From NCBI GenBank assembly GCA_964435285.1, contig CAYSYA010000005.1, positions 74,856-138,855 on the forward strand: 64,000 nt of DNA. Direction: 5' to 3'. Position 1 is the first letter of the stretch; the number at the start of each line of letters is the position of its first letter. Shown here in pieces: positions 44,454 through 53,344 of this stretch. The translations under genes were made by a program, and so were the position numbers. Under the pieces are notes generated by a model. That model saw nothing but the letters and a program-made list of their open reading frames with translations, was not told where the DNA came from and did not search any database. This DNA is from GCA-2718035 sp964435285 (GTDB taxonomy: Bacteria > Bacteroidota > Bacteroidia > Flavobacteriales > TMED113).

Positions 44454-45956
44454 GTGAAATATAATATAATTAATCCTATAATATCTTGGGTAATTAAAAA
44501 AAGAATTAACAGAATTAATAATTTTGTTAAGTTTCCAATAAAAACTCAAAAAGAATTATTAAAATATTTAATTAAAAAATCAGAGAATACAATTTGGGGG
44601 GAAAAGCATAATTTTAAAGAAATCAAAACATATAAAGATTTTAATAAAAATGTTCCTGTTCAAAGTTACGAAGACATAAAATTAAATATTGATTTAATTA
44701 AAAAAGGAACTGAAAATTTATTTTGGCCCACCAAAATATTCTCTTTTGCAAAATCTTCTGGGACCACAGGAGATAAAAGTAAATTTATACCTATTACAAA
44801 AGAATCCTTAAATAAATGTCATCTAAGAGCAGGCCAAGATTTACTTTCTATTTACGTTAATAACTTCCCAAAAACTAAAATATTTTCAGGTAAAAGTTTG
44901 ATGATTGGTGGAAGTAATGAGATTGAGAGAAATAGTAAAATATCTTCAGGGGATCTTTCCTCAATATTAATTGACAACTTACCAATATGGACTCAATTAA
45001 TTAGTACCCCAAAAAAAGAAATTGCATTATTATCTAATTGGGAGGAAAAGATTGAAAAAATTATTTCTGAAGTTATTTATCAAGATGTTAGATCGATCTC
45101 AGGGGTCCCCTCATGGACAATTCTTCTTTTAGAAAAAATTCTAAAAAAAACTAAGAAAAAAAAAATCATCGAAATCTGGCCTAACTTAGAGTTATTTATG
45201 CATGGAGGAATTAGTATCGAGCCTTACAAAAACTCTTTTGAGAAAATTATAGGAAAAAATATAAACTATATTGAAATATATAATGCTTCTGAAGGATTTT
45301 TTGCTATACAAAATAATATTAATAAAAATGATTTACTGTTAATGCTTGACTACGGAATCTTTTATGAATTTATCCCTATTGAAAATAATAAAGAAACCAC
45401 ATCAATAATTCCTTTAGAAAAGGTCAAGAAAAATAAAAACTATGCAATGGTAATTTCTACTAATGGAGGACTTTGGAGATATAAAATTGGAGATACAGTA
45501 AAATTCACTTCAATTAATCCTTACAAAATAATTATTACAGGAAGAACAAAACACTATATTAATGCTTTTGGTGAAGAAATAATGGTACATAATACTGATT
45601 TAGCAATTAAAATTGCTTCTGAGGAAACTAATTCAGTTGTAAAAGAATACACAGCTGCACCTAAATTTTTAAATAATCATTCAGGTTGTCATGAATGGAT
45701 TATAGAATTTGAAATAGCTCCAAAAAATATAAATAAATTTATAACAATTCTAGACTTAAAATTACAAGAAATAAACTCTGACTATGAAGCAAAAAGATCA
45801 AAAGATTTATTACTTAAAAAACCAGAAGTTCATATAGCAAATAAAAATTTTTTTTATGAGTGGTTAAAAAAAAGAGACAAATTAGGTGGTCAAAACAAAA
45901 TTCCAAGGTTACAAAATAATAGAGAAAAAATTGATGAATTATTAAATTTTTTATGA
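44454..45956 (+). CDS. GH3 auxin-responsive promoter family acyl-adenylating enzyme
   Basis: A 500-aa member of the GH3 branch of the ANL (acyl-adenylate) superfamily. The ATP-binding loop SSGTTGDKSKFIPIT is at ~103-117, GGSNEIER and MHGGISIEPYK follow, then YNASEGFFAIQ, LWRYKIGDTVKF and GRTKHYINAFGEE (C-terminal hinge region). Plant GH3 enzymes conjugate jasmonate or auxin to amino acids; bacterial substrates are, to my knowledge, undefined. The start is GTG at 44454. The next gene starts inside its stop (ATGA overlap), so the two are translationally coupled. Confidence 0.88.
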   Translation: MKYNIINPIISWVIKKRINRINNFVKFPIKTQKELLKYLIKKSENTIWGEKHNFKEIKTYKDFNKNVPVQSYEDIKLNIDLIKKGTENLFWPTKIFSFAKSSGTTGDKSKFIPITKESLNKCHLRAGQDLLSIYVNNFPKTKIFSGKSLMIGGSNEIERNSKISSGDLSSILIDNLPIWTQLISTPKKEIALLSNWEEKIEKIISEVIYQDVRSISGVPSWTILLLEKILKKTKKKKIIEIWPNLELFMHGGISIEPYKNSFEKIIGKNINYIEIYNASEGFFAIQNNINKNDLLLMLDYGIFYEFIPIENNKETTSIIPLEKVKKNKNYAMVISTNGGLWRYKIGDTVKFTSINPYKIIITGRTKHYINAFGEEIMVHNTDLAIKIASEETNSVVKEYTAAPKFLNNHSGCHEWIIEFEIAPKNINKFITILDLKLQEINSDYEAKRSKDLLLKKPEVHIANKNFFYEWLKKRDKLGGQNKIPRLQNNREKIDELLNFL

Positions 45957-46723
45957 AAAAAAAAATATTACTTATTTTACTTATTTTATGTAACTATGTT
46001 TCTGCTCAGAAATTAGAAAATGTTAAGAAGATTAACTATTTGAGTGTTGACCCATTTGAAAACGTTTATTTATGCTATCCCGAAAAAATTACAAAAATTC
46101 AAAAAAAAGATGGAAAAAAAATAGATTTTCATTTTTCAGATTACGGTCAACTAACAAAAATAATTACTAAAAACCCATTAAGAACTACTCTCTTTTTTAA
46201 AGAATCTCAAAAAATTATTTTTTTAGATAAAAATTTAAATAAATTAAATCAAGAGATAAGGATTCAAACCATTAATAGTAATATAATTTCAGACATTGAC
46301 ACACATTCTAATTTAGTTATTCTTTTATCTCAAAATAGCTCTGAAATTTGTATTTATGATATAAAAAAAACAAAAATTATTGATTGTAATAATAATTTAA
46401 ATATTGGCAATCATCATTTAAAATTATTTTATCATAAAGGTTTCATTATGATAACTAATAACTCTGAAATTCTTTATTTAAATGAAAACTTAATTGAAAA
46501 TAAAAAATTAAAATTGCGTAACTATGATAGATTATTTTTTAATAATAATAACGTTTATATAATTATTAAAAATAAACTATATAAAACTTCACTTGAGAAT
46601 TTTAATGAATTTTCTTTTTTAAAGAACTTAAATAAAAATGATTTGATATTTATTCAAAATAATTTTTTATTTGAAATAAAAAATGATTTTCTTTGGATAG
46701 ATAACTTAACTACTATAGAATAG
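45953..46723 (+). CDS. Secreted propeller-like hypothetical protein coupled to GH3
   Basis: A 256-aa protein with signal peptide MKKKILLILLILCNYVSAQ. The mature part is a run of short beta-strand blocks separated by polar turns (e.g. VDPFENVYLCYPEKITKIQ, GQLTKIITKNPLRTTLFF, KIIFLDKNLNKLNQ), consistent with an incomplete beta-propeller. I cannot assign a family or ligand. It overlaps the GH3 stop by 4 bases and is followed 39 bases later by the deoxynucleoside kinase gene; I recall this trio from other Bacteroidota. It is Asn/Lys-rich like the rest of the window, with no sign of transfer. Confidence 0.6.
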   Translation: MKKKILLILLILCNYVSAQKLENVKKINYLSVDPFENVYLCYPEKITKIQKKDGKKIDFHFSDYGQLTKIITKNPLRTTLFFKESQKIIFLDKNLNKLNQEIRIQTINSNIISDIDTHSNLVILLSQNSSEICIYDIKKTKIIDCNNNLNIGNHHLKLFYHKGFIMITNNSEILYLNENLIENKKLKLRNYDRLFFNNNNVYIIIKNKLYKTSLENFNEFSFLKNLNKNDLIFIQNNFLFEIKNDFLWIDNLTTIE

Positions 46724-46762
46724 CAATTAAGTAATTATAAATTAATTTAAAAATAAAAAATT

Positions 46763-47368
46763 ATGCATATAGGTATAGCTGGTAATATTGGAGTAGGTAA
46801 AACAACTCTATGTAAAATGTTAGGAAAACATTTTGGATGGAAACCATCTTTTGAAGCTGTAGATAACAACCCATATTTAAACGACTTTTATTTAGATATG
46901 CAAAGATGGTCTTTTAACCTACAAGTTTTCTTTCTCAATAGTAGATTTAGACAAATTAAAGAAATTGCTGACTCTAAAGAAACAATTATACAGGATCGAA
47001 CAATTTATGAAGACGCATACGTCTTCGCTCCAAATTTACACGCTATGGGTTTGATGTCTTCCAGGGATTATGAAAATTATTTATCCCTCTTCTCATTAAT
47101 GGAATCTTTTGTGAAAGCTCCTGACCTTCTAATTTATCTCAGATCATCTGTTCCTAACTTAGTTAATCAAATTCAAAATAGAGGAAGAAATTACGAAGAA
47201 AGCATAAGGATTGATTATCTAAATAGACTTAATGAAAGATATGAAGCTTTTTTTTCTGATTATAAACATAACTTCGTAACTATTGAAACTGATAATTTAA
47301 ATTATGAAAAAAGAGAAGAAGACTTTGAAAAAGTATTACAAATAATTAATAAAAATTTAAAATTATAG
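46763..47368 (+). CDS. Deoxynucleoside kinase
   Basis: Phosphorylates deoxynucleosides to dNMPs in salvage. The 201 aa begin with the P-loop GIAGNIGVGKTTLCKMLG. The substrate-site Glu in FEAVDNNPYL, MQRWSFNLQVFFLNSRF, the ERS-like arginine motif IIQDRTIYEDAYVFA and the lid QNRGRNYEESIRIDYL follow. This pattern fits the dCK/dGK family rather than viral-type thymidine kinase. It works naturally with NupC import and ThyA in the same window. Its end overlaps pdhB by 6 bases. Confidence 0.9.
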   Translation: MHIGIAGNIGVGKTTLCKMLGKHFGWKPSFEAVDNNPYLNDFYLDMQRWSFNLQVFFLNSRFRQIKEIADSKETIIQDRTIYEDAYVFAPNLHAMGLMSSRDYENYLSLFSLMESFVKAPDLLIYLRSSVPNLVNQIQNRGRNYEESIRIDYLNRLNERYEAFFSDYKHNFVTIETDNLNYEKREEDFEKVLQIINKNLKL

Positions 47369-48340
47369 ATAAAGTACTTTTTTTACTTTTTCAACAATTG
47401 TCTCAACTTTTGGTAAAAACTCGGTTACTAAATTCGGAGCATAAGCCATTGGTACGTCAGCAGAACATATTCTGCTTATGGGCGCGTCTAAATAATCAAA
47501 AGCATTTTTCTGTATGTGATAGGAAACCTCAGATGATACCGAAGCAAATGGCCAACTTTCTTCAACAACAATTAATCTGTTAGTCTTTTTAACAGAACTC
47601 AAAATTGTTTCATAATCCATTGGTCTTATTGTTCGTAAGTCAATTACTTCAACCGAAATATTTTCCTCTTCTAATTTTGATGCAGCTTCAAATACAGTTT
47701 TCATCATTTTTCCATATGAAACAATTGTCACATCAGTCCCTTCATTACAAACTTTAGCTTCCCCGATGGGAATAGTGTATTCTTCAATAGGGACATTCAT
47801 TTTATCTCCGTACATTACTTCGGATTCCATAAAAATGACAGGATTATCATCACGAATAGATGATTTTAGTAAACCTTTTGCATCGTATGGATTTGAGGGA
47901 ACAACAACTTTTAAACCCGGACAATTAGCAAACCAATTATCAAATGACTGAGAATGTGTTGCTCCCAGTTGTCCTGCAGATCCGGTAGGACCTCTAAAAA
48001 CTATTGGAACATTGAATTGTCCTCCAGACATTTGCATCATTTTTGCTGCATTATTTATTATTTGATCGATACCAACTAAAGAAAAATTAAACGTCATAAA
48101 CTCAATAATGGGTCTTAAACCATTCATTGCTGCACCAACCCCTATCCCTGAAAATCCTAGCTCTGAAATAGGAGTGTCAATTACTCTCTTTGGTCCAAAT
48201 TTATCAAGCATACCTTTAGATGCTTTATATGCACCATTATACTCCGCAACTTCTTCACCCATTAGGAAAACTCTTTTATCTAGTTCCATTTCCTCACTCA
48301 TAGCTTCCATTACAGCTTGCCTAAATTGTATTTCTCTCAT
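47363..48340 (-). CDS. pdhB: Pyruvate dehydrogenase E1 component subunit beta
   Basis: Transketolase-type beta subunit of the thiamine-dependent E1 of a 2-oxo-acid dehydrogenase complex; 325 aa. Conserved segments are FRQAVMEAMSEEMELDKRVF, VFLMGEEVAEYNGAYKASKG, RVIDTPISELGFSGIGVGAA, GPTGSAGQLGATHSQSFD, NPVIFMESEVMYG and LRTIRPMDYETILSSVKKT. The GEEVAEYxGAYKxSKG form fits PdhB rather than branched-chain E1 beta. The alpha subunit and E2 are not adjacent, so the complex is encoded at separate loci. Confidence 0.9.
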   Translation of the reverse strand: MREIQFRQAVMEAMSEEMELDKRVFLMGEEVAEYNGAYKASKGMLDKFGPKRVIDTPISELGFSGIGVGAAMNGLRPIIEFMTFNFSLVGIDQIINNAAKMMQMSGGQFNVPIVFRGPTGSAGQLGATHSQSFDNWFANCPGLKVVVPSNPYDAKGLLKSSIRDDNPVIFMESEVMYGDKMNVPIEEYTIPIGEAKVCNEGTDVTIVSYGKMMKTVFEAASKLEEENISVEVIDLRTIRPMDYETILSSVKKTNRLIVVEESWPFASVSSEVSYHIQKNAFDYLDAPISRICSADVPMAYAPNLVTEFLPKVETIVEKVKKVLYL

Positions 48341-48407
48341 TTTATTTTTTTTTATTTTTTAAAGATAAAATTATTTAAATAATTTACCCTAAATAATTTT
48401 AAATATC

Positions 48408-48415
48408 CTAACTTT
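48408..48415 (+). promoter_or_regulatory. Candidate -7 element TAACTTTG immediately upstream of etfB
   Basis: TAACTTTG matches TAnnTTTG and ends only 6 bases before the etfB ATG at 48422. Transcription from it would give an almost leaderless mRNA. There is no clear -33 motif. Confidence 0.45.
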
Positions 48416-48421
48416 GAATTT

Positions 48422-49171
48422 ATGGAAATAGTAGTCTGCATTAGTGTTGTTCCTGATACAACATCAAAAATAAATTTCACTGAAAACAATACAAAGTTTG
48501 ATGAAAATGGTATAACATTCATTATAAATCCTTTTGATGAATTTTGTCTAACAAAAGCTATTTTTATTAAGGAACAATTTGGGGCAAATATTACAGTTCT
48601 AAATGTTGGCGGGAGTAACAATGACCCTGTTCTAAGAAAATCATTAGCAATTGGTGCTGATAAAGCCGTTAGAATTGATACAAAAAATCTTGACGCCCTA
48701 TCGGTATCAAAACATTTATCAACGTATATTAAAGAAAATAACTTTGATATAATTTTTTGTGGTAAAGAATCAATTGATTATAACGGCGGAAAGGTACCTG
48801 GTTTTATTTCCGCAATTTTAAATATTCCATTTGCTAATGCATGTGTTGGAATGGAAATTGAAGGTGAAAATGTTATTGTGAAAAATGAAATTGATAATGG
48901 CATTCAAATATGTAAATCAAAAAAGCCTATTGTAATTGCTGGACAAAAAGGCTTAGTAGAAGAAAAAGAACTTAAAATTCCTTCAATGAGAGGCATCATG
49001 ATGGCTAGAAGTAAGCCTTTAGATATCATCCTCCCTAAGGAAGAAATAAAAAATAATCTAGATATAACAGAATTTAAATTACCTAAAGGAAAATCGGAAT
49101 GTAAAATGATTGATTCTGATAATATTTCTGAACTAATATCGCTATTAAAAAACGAGGCTAAAGTATTATAA
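48422..49171 (+). CDS. etfB: Electron transfer flavoprotein subunit beta
   Basis: Small subunit of the heterodimeric flavoprotein that passes electrons from acyl-CoA and related dehydrogenases to ETF:quinone oxidoreductase. The 249 aa carry CISVVPDTTSKINFTENNTK at the N-terminus, NPFDEFCLTKAIFIKE, IFCGKESIDYNGGKVPGFIS and the signature-like PSMRGIMMARSKPLDII. The AMP-binding region is retained. It is followed by etfA with a 4-base gap. Confidence 0.93.
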   Translation: MEIVVCISVVPDTTSKINFTENNTKFDENGITFIINPFDEFCLTKAIFIKEQFGANITVLNVGGSNNDPVLRKSLAIGADKAVRIDTKNLDALSVSKHLSTYIKENNFDIIFCGKESIDYNGGKVPGFISAILNIPFANACVGMEIEGENVIVKNEIDNGIQICKSKKPIVIAGQKGLVEEKELKIPSMRGIMMARSKPLDIILPKEEIKNNLDITEFKLPKGKSECKMIDSDNISELISLLKNEAKVL

Positions 49172-49175
49172 CATT

Positions 49176-50141
49176 ATGAGTATTCTTATTTTTGCAGAAA
49201 CATGGAATGGAAAACTAAAAAAATCATCTTTTGAAGCTATAACATATGCTAAAAAATTAAGTGATAACTTAGAACTTAAAACTCATACAATAATTTTTTC
49301 CAAATTAGATGATAATATTAAATTAATTGAAGAATATGGTAGTGATGAAATTATTAAATATGATTCAATTGATTTAGAAAGTATTGAAAATGATAAATTA
49401 GCTCACATAGTGACCAAAACAGCTGAAAAAATAAGTGCTAAATACGTTATCATTTCTAATACTAGCAGAGGAAAAAGTATTTGTTCAAAAATTGCAATTG
49501 ATACTAACAGTTCATTAATAACTAATGCTATTGCTCTTCCCAAAGAATACAAGCCAATAAATATTAAGTGTAAAGCATTTTCTAGTAAAGCGTTTTCTTA
49601 TTACAAAAGTACAGCAGAAAAAAATGTAATTACTATACTACCCAATTCAGTTGGGTGCGAAACAAACACAAGTACTGCAAAAATTAAAGAGGGAGATTTA
49701 GATCTTTTAAATTTTGAATCTAGTACTGAAATTTTAAGAGAAGAAAAAAATAGTAATGAAATTTCATTAACAGATGCCGAAAGAGTTGTTTCAGCAGGAA
49801 GAGGTCTTAAAGCTCCTGAAAACTGGAAAATGATTGAAGAACTTGCAAAACTAATAGATGGTGGCACCGCTTGCTCAAAACCAGTTTCTGACATGGGATG
49901 GCGACCTCATTCTGAACACGTTGGTCAAACTGGAATAGCAATAAATCCAGATTTATATATTGCGGTTGGTATTTCTGGCGCCATACAACATTTAGCTGGT
50001 GTAAGTAACTCAAAAAAAATCGTCGTTATTAATACTGACCCAGAAGCGCCTTTTTTTAAATCTGCTGATTACGGTATTGTTGGTGATGCTTTTGAAGTGA
50101 TTCCAAAAATGATTGAAGAGATCAAGAAAATTCAAGATTAA
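49176..50141 (+). CDS. etfA: Electron transfer flavoprotein subunit alpha
   Basis: FAD-binding large subunit of ETF, 321 aa. The N-terminal Rossmann-like domain starts with ILIFAETWNGKLKKSSFEA. The C-terminal FAD domain has VSAGRGLKAPENWKMIEELA, ACSKPVSDMGWRPHSEHVGQ, GISGAIQHLAGVSNSKKIVV and NTDPEAPFFKSADYGIVGDA. It forms a two-gene unit with etfB, and the bifunctional-nuclease gene follows 36 bases later. Confidence 0.95.
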   Translation: MSILIFAETWNGKLKKSSFEAITYAKKLSDNLELKTHTIIFSKLDDNIKLIEEYGSDEIIKYDSIDLESIENDKLAHIVTKTAEKISAKYVIISNTSRGKSICSKIAIDTNSSLITNAIALPKEYKPINIKCKAFSSKAFSYYKSTAEKNVITILPNSVGCETNTSTAKIKEGDLDLLNFESSTEILREEKNSNEISLTDAERVVSAGRGLKAPENWKMIEELAKLIDGGTACSKPVSDMGWRPHSEHVGQTGIAINPDLYIAVGISGAIQHLAGVSNSKKIVVINTDPEAPFFKSADYGIVGDAFEVIPKMIEEIKKIQD

Positions 50142-50177
50142 ATAATATATCGTAATATTTAAAACCATTTATGATTA

Positions 50178-50759
50178 ATGGAATTGATAAAATTAAAAAT
50201 AGTTGGATATTCACATAGTGAGTTTCAGCAAGGAGCATTTGCATTAATATTAAGAGAAGAGGAAGGAAATAGAAATTTATCTATAGTTATTGGTTCTTGT
50301 GAAGCTCAATCTATTGCAATTGGCCTTGAATCAATTAATGTACCCAGACCTCTAACTCATGATTTATTTAAATCATTTTCTCGAAAATTTAAAATTGAAT
50401 TATCACATATATATATTCATAAAATAATTAATGGAATATTTCACTCATACTTATTTTTTGTAGACCAAAATGGCAAGGAAGAAAAAATTGATGCAAGAAC
50501 ATCTGATGCTGTTGCATTAGCTATAAGATATGAAGTTCCTATTTTTACAAATGAAAAAGTAATTAAAGCAAATAGTTCTGATAAAATTTCTGATGAAAAA
50601 ATAAAAAAAAATAATAAATCTAAATCTAAACCTAAATCAAAAGACTATTCAAATTTTTCCATTAATCAACTAAAAGATAAATTAAAAAAAGTATTATTAC
50701 TAGAAAATTATGAAGAAGCAGTAATAATTAGAGATGAAATTGAGAAAAGAAAAAAATAA
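50178..50759 (+). CDS. Bifunctional nuclease family (DUF151) protein with C-terminal UVR domain
   Basis: A 193-aa protein. Residues ~1-130 are the DUF151 domain (GYSHSEFQQGAFALILREEE, LSIVIGSCEAQSIAIGLE, RPLTHDLFKSF, IDARTSDAVALAIRYEVPIF), named after plant proteins with reported DNase/RNase activity. A Lys/Ser-rich linker follows, and the last ~35 residues (SINQLKDKLKKVLLLENYEE, then AVIIRDEIEKRKK) form a UvrB/UvrC-interaction (UVR) helix pair. This arrangement is common in Bacteroidota. It lies between etfA and nupC on one strand and is 2 bases from nupC. The role in vivo is uncertain. Confidence 0.85.
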   Translation: MELIKLKIVGYSHSEFQQGAFALILREEEGNRNLSIVIGSCEAQSIAIGLESINVPRPLTHDLFKSFSRKFKIELSHIYIHKIINGIFHSYLFFVDQNGKEEKIDARTSDAVALAIRYEVPIFTNEKVIKANSSDKISDEKIKKNNKSKSKPKSKDYSNFSINQLKDKLKKVLLLENYEEAVIIRDEIEKRKK

Positions 50760-50761
50760 AT

Positions 50762-52036
50762 ATGGAATTTTTAGATGTAAATAATATTTTAAGAGGACTA
50801 ATTGGGATAATTTCTATTTTAGGAATTTGTTATTTATTTTCATCCAATAGAAAACAAATTTCATGGAAATTAGTTTTTTCAGGTCTTTTAATACAATTGA
50901 TTTTTGCAATTGGAGTTTTAAAAATCAGTTTAGTTGGATCTTTTTTTAATTCAGTTAGCAATGTATTCATTGAGTTATTAGAATTTACTAAATCAGGTGC
51001 AATTTTTTTATTTGGTGAAACTCTTGTCAATGATAACAGCTTTGGCGCAACTTTTGCGTTCCAAATTCTTCCAACCATTGTTTTCTTTTCTTCTTTAACA
51101 AGTGTTTTATTTTATCTAGGTATCCTTCAAAAAATTGTTTACTTTTTTGCAAAAATTATTAAAAAATTAATGAACCTTTCGGGGGCAGAAAGTTTAGCAG
51201 CAGTAGGTAATATATTTTTAGGACAAACCGAGTCTCCTCTATTAATTAAACCTTATATTCAACGATTCACACAATCTGAATTGTTATGTTTAATGGGAGG
51301 GGGAATGGCAACAATCGCTGGTGGTGTTTTTATTGCCTTCATTGGTATGCTTGGGGAAGAATACGCCCCTCATTTATTAGCTGCATCTGTAATGTCAGCT
51401 CCAGCAGCTATTGTAGCATGTAAAATACTAATTCCTGAAAATTCTGTACCGAATCAAGAAATGAAAATATCAAATGAAACACTTGGCAGTAATTTGTTTG
51501 ACTCAATAACAATTGGAACTGTTCAAGGAATAAAACTAGCAGTAAATGTAGGAGGAATGCTACTTGTTTTTGTTGCATTTATAGCTTTAATTAATGCTTT
51601 ATTAAATTTATTAGGTTCTATTACTGGGACGAATGAATTTCTTTCTGCTAATAATGAAATTTATGATAAGTTATCGTTAGAATTAATATTTGGATATTTA
51701 TTTTCACCAATTGCATGGTTAATTGGTATACCATTTCAAGATATATTATTAACTGGTCAACTGTTAGGAGAGAAGACAGTTGCTAATGAATTCATTGCGT
51801 ATGAATCTTTAGGTAAAATGATCAACAGTAATTTACTTACTGAAAAATCAAGGATCATGGCCACATATTTTCTTTGTGGCTTTGCTAATTTTTTATCAAT
51901 TGGGATACAAATTGGAGGAATTTCAGTTCTGGCTCCTAATAAAAGAAAAGATTTAGCTAAATTAGGAATAAAAGCATTAATTGCTGGGACAGCAGCATCA
52001 TTATTAACCGCTGTAATTGTAGGTATTTTAATATGA
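50762..52036 (+). CDS. nupC: NupC-family concentrative nucleoside transporter
   Basis: A 424-aa polytopic inner-membrane symporter importing nucleosides with H+ or Na+. Family features include LVFSGLLIQLIFAIGVLKIS near the N-terminus, the substrate-binding motif FLGQTESPLLIKPYI, MGGGMATIAGGVFIAFIGML, HLLAASVMSAPAAIVACKI and LCGFANFLSIGIQIGGISVL. The thyA start overlaps its end by 4 bases. Together with the deoxynucleoside kinase (46763) and ThyA it points to deoxynucleoside scavenging. Confidence 0.93.
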   Translation: MEFLDVNNILRGLIGIISILGICYLFSSNRKQISWKLVFSGLLIQLIFAIGVLKISLVGSFFNSVSNVFIELLEFTKSGAIFLFGETLVNDNSFGATFAFQILPTIVFFSSLTSVLFYLGILQKIVYFFAKIIKKLMNLSGAESLAAVGNIFLGQTESPLLIKPYIQRFTQSELLCLMGGGMATIAGGVFIAFIGMLGEEYAPHLLAASVMSAPAAIVACKILIPENSVPNQEMKISNETLGSNLFDSITIGTVQGIKLAVNVGGMLLVFVAFIALINALLNLLGSITGTNEFLSANNEIYDKLSLELIFGYLFSPIAWLIGIPFQDILLTGQLLGEKTVANEFIAYESLGKMINSNLLTEKSRIMATYFLCGFANFLSIGIQIGGISVLAPNKRKDLAKLGIKALIAGTAASLLTAVIVGILI

Positions 52037-52827
52037 ATTCTTATTTAAAACTTATGAAAAATGTGCTAGAAAATGGCACAAAAAAAAATGATAGAACTGG
52101 CGTAGGAACATTAAGTATATTTGGCGCTCAAATGCGTTTTGATTTAGAAAAAGGTTTTCCTGCTATTACTACAAAAAAATTACATTTAAGATCTATAATA
52201 TATGAACTTTTATGGTTTTTAAAAGGTAGTACAAATATTAAATATTTAAAAGATAATAACGTCAGAATTTGGGATGAATGGGCAGATGAAAATGGTGATT
52301 TAGGACCTGTTTACGGTCATCAATGGAGAAGTTGGTCGTCAAATGATGGAATAATAATTGACCAAATTTCAAATCTAATCAAAAACATAAAACAAAACCC
52401 CAATTCTAGAAGATTAATTGTTAGTGCATGGAACGTTGGTGATATTCCAAAAATGGCCCTACCCCCTTGTCACTCTTTTTTTCAATTTTATGTTTCAAAT
52501 AATAAATTATCATGTCAACTTTATCAAAGAAGTGCAGATGTGTTTTTAGGCTTACCTTTTAATATAGCTTCTTATTCTTTACTATGTATGATGATCGCCC
52601 AAGTTTGTAACTTAAATGTTGGAGATTTTGTTCATACTCTTGGTGACACACACCTTTATTTAAATCATTTGGAACAAGCTAAAATTCAATTAAAAAGAAC
52701 ACCCAAGAAATTACCAACTATGAGAATTAACCCAAAAATTAAAAATATTAATGATTTTAAATTTGAGGATTTTGAACTAGTTAATTACAACCCTGATCCT
52801 CATATAAAAGCATCAGTAGCAATTTAA
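52033..52827 (+). CDS. thyA: Thymidylate synthase
   Basis: Methylates dUMP to dTMP using methylene-tetrahydrofolate. The 264 aa match the classical ThyA length. Catalytic Cys146 is in ALPPCHSFFQFYV, RTGVGTLSIFGAQMRFDL is at the N-terminus, WDEWADENGDLGPVYGHQWR follows, and QRSADVFLGLPFNIASYSLL and GDTHLYLNHLEQ complete the active site. It overlaps nupC by 4 bases and precedes folA by 7 bases, the usual thyA-folA pairing that regenerates the folate cofactor. Confidence 0.97.
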   Translation: MNSYLKLMKNVLENGTKKNDRTGVGTLSIFGAQMRFDLEKGFPAITTKKLHLRSIIYELLWFLKGSTNIKYLKDNNVRIWDEWADENGDLGPVYGHQWRSWSSNDGIIIDQISNLIKNIKQNPNSRRLIVSAWNVGDIPKMALPPCHSFFQFYVSNNKLSCQLYQRSADVFLGLPFNIASYSLLCMMIAQVCNLNVGDFVHTLGDTHLYLNHLEQAKIQLKRTPKKLPTMRINPKIKNINDFKFEDFELVNYNPDPHIKASVAI

Positions 52828-52834
52828 AAATATT

Positions 52835-53344
52835 TTGAAAGTAAATTTAATCGTAGCTGCTTCTGAGAATAACGTTATTGGCGTTAAAAATGACTTGCCA
52901 TGGGACCTTCCTAATGATATGAATTTTTTTAAAACAAAAACTAGCGGTCACTGTGTAATTATGGGAAGAAAAAATTACCTATCAATTCCTGAAAAATTTA
53001 GACCATTACCAAATAGAACAAATATAATTCTGACTAGAAATACTGATTTCAAAGCAGAAAAATGTGAAATATTTAATTCACTTGAAAAAGCACTTAATTA
53101 TTGTAAAGAAATTGGTGATGAAAACCCTTTCATAATTGGTGGAGGACAATTATATAAATTCGCAATTAAAAATAAACTAGTTGATATAATTTACTTAACA
53201 AGAATACATGCGAACATAGAAGGAGATACTTTTTTTCCAAAGTTAAATTTAAATGAATGGGAAATAATGACGAAAGAATTTAATAAAAAAGATTCAAAAC
53301 ATAAATTTGATTACACTTTTTTAAAGTTTAAAAAGAAATTATGA
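52835..53344 (+). CDS. folA: Dihydrofolate reductase
   Basis: NADPH-dependent reduction of dihydrofolate; 169 aa. LIVAASENNVIGVKNDLPWD is the N-terminal substrate-binding region with the conserved Asp near residue 29 (WDLPNDMNFF), followed by VIMGRKNYLSIPEKFRPLPN, NIILTRN and FIIGGGQLYKFAI. The start is TTG at 52835, the only suitable codon after the thyA stop. The last 6 bases overlap clpP on the other strand. Confidence 0.95.
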   Translation: MKVNLIVAASENNVIGVKNDLPWDLPNDMNFFKTKTSGHCVIMGRKNYLSIPEKFRPLPNRTNIILTRNTDFKAEKCEIFNSLEKALNYCKEIGDENPFIIGGGQLYKFAIKNKLVDIIYLTRIHANIEGDTFFPKLNLNEWEIMTKEFNKKDSKHKFDYTFLKFKKKL

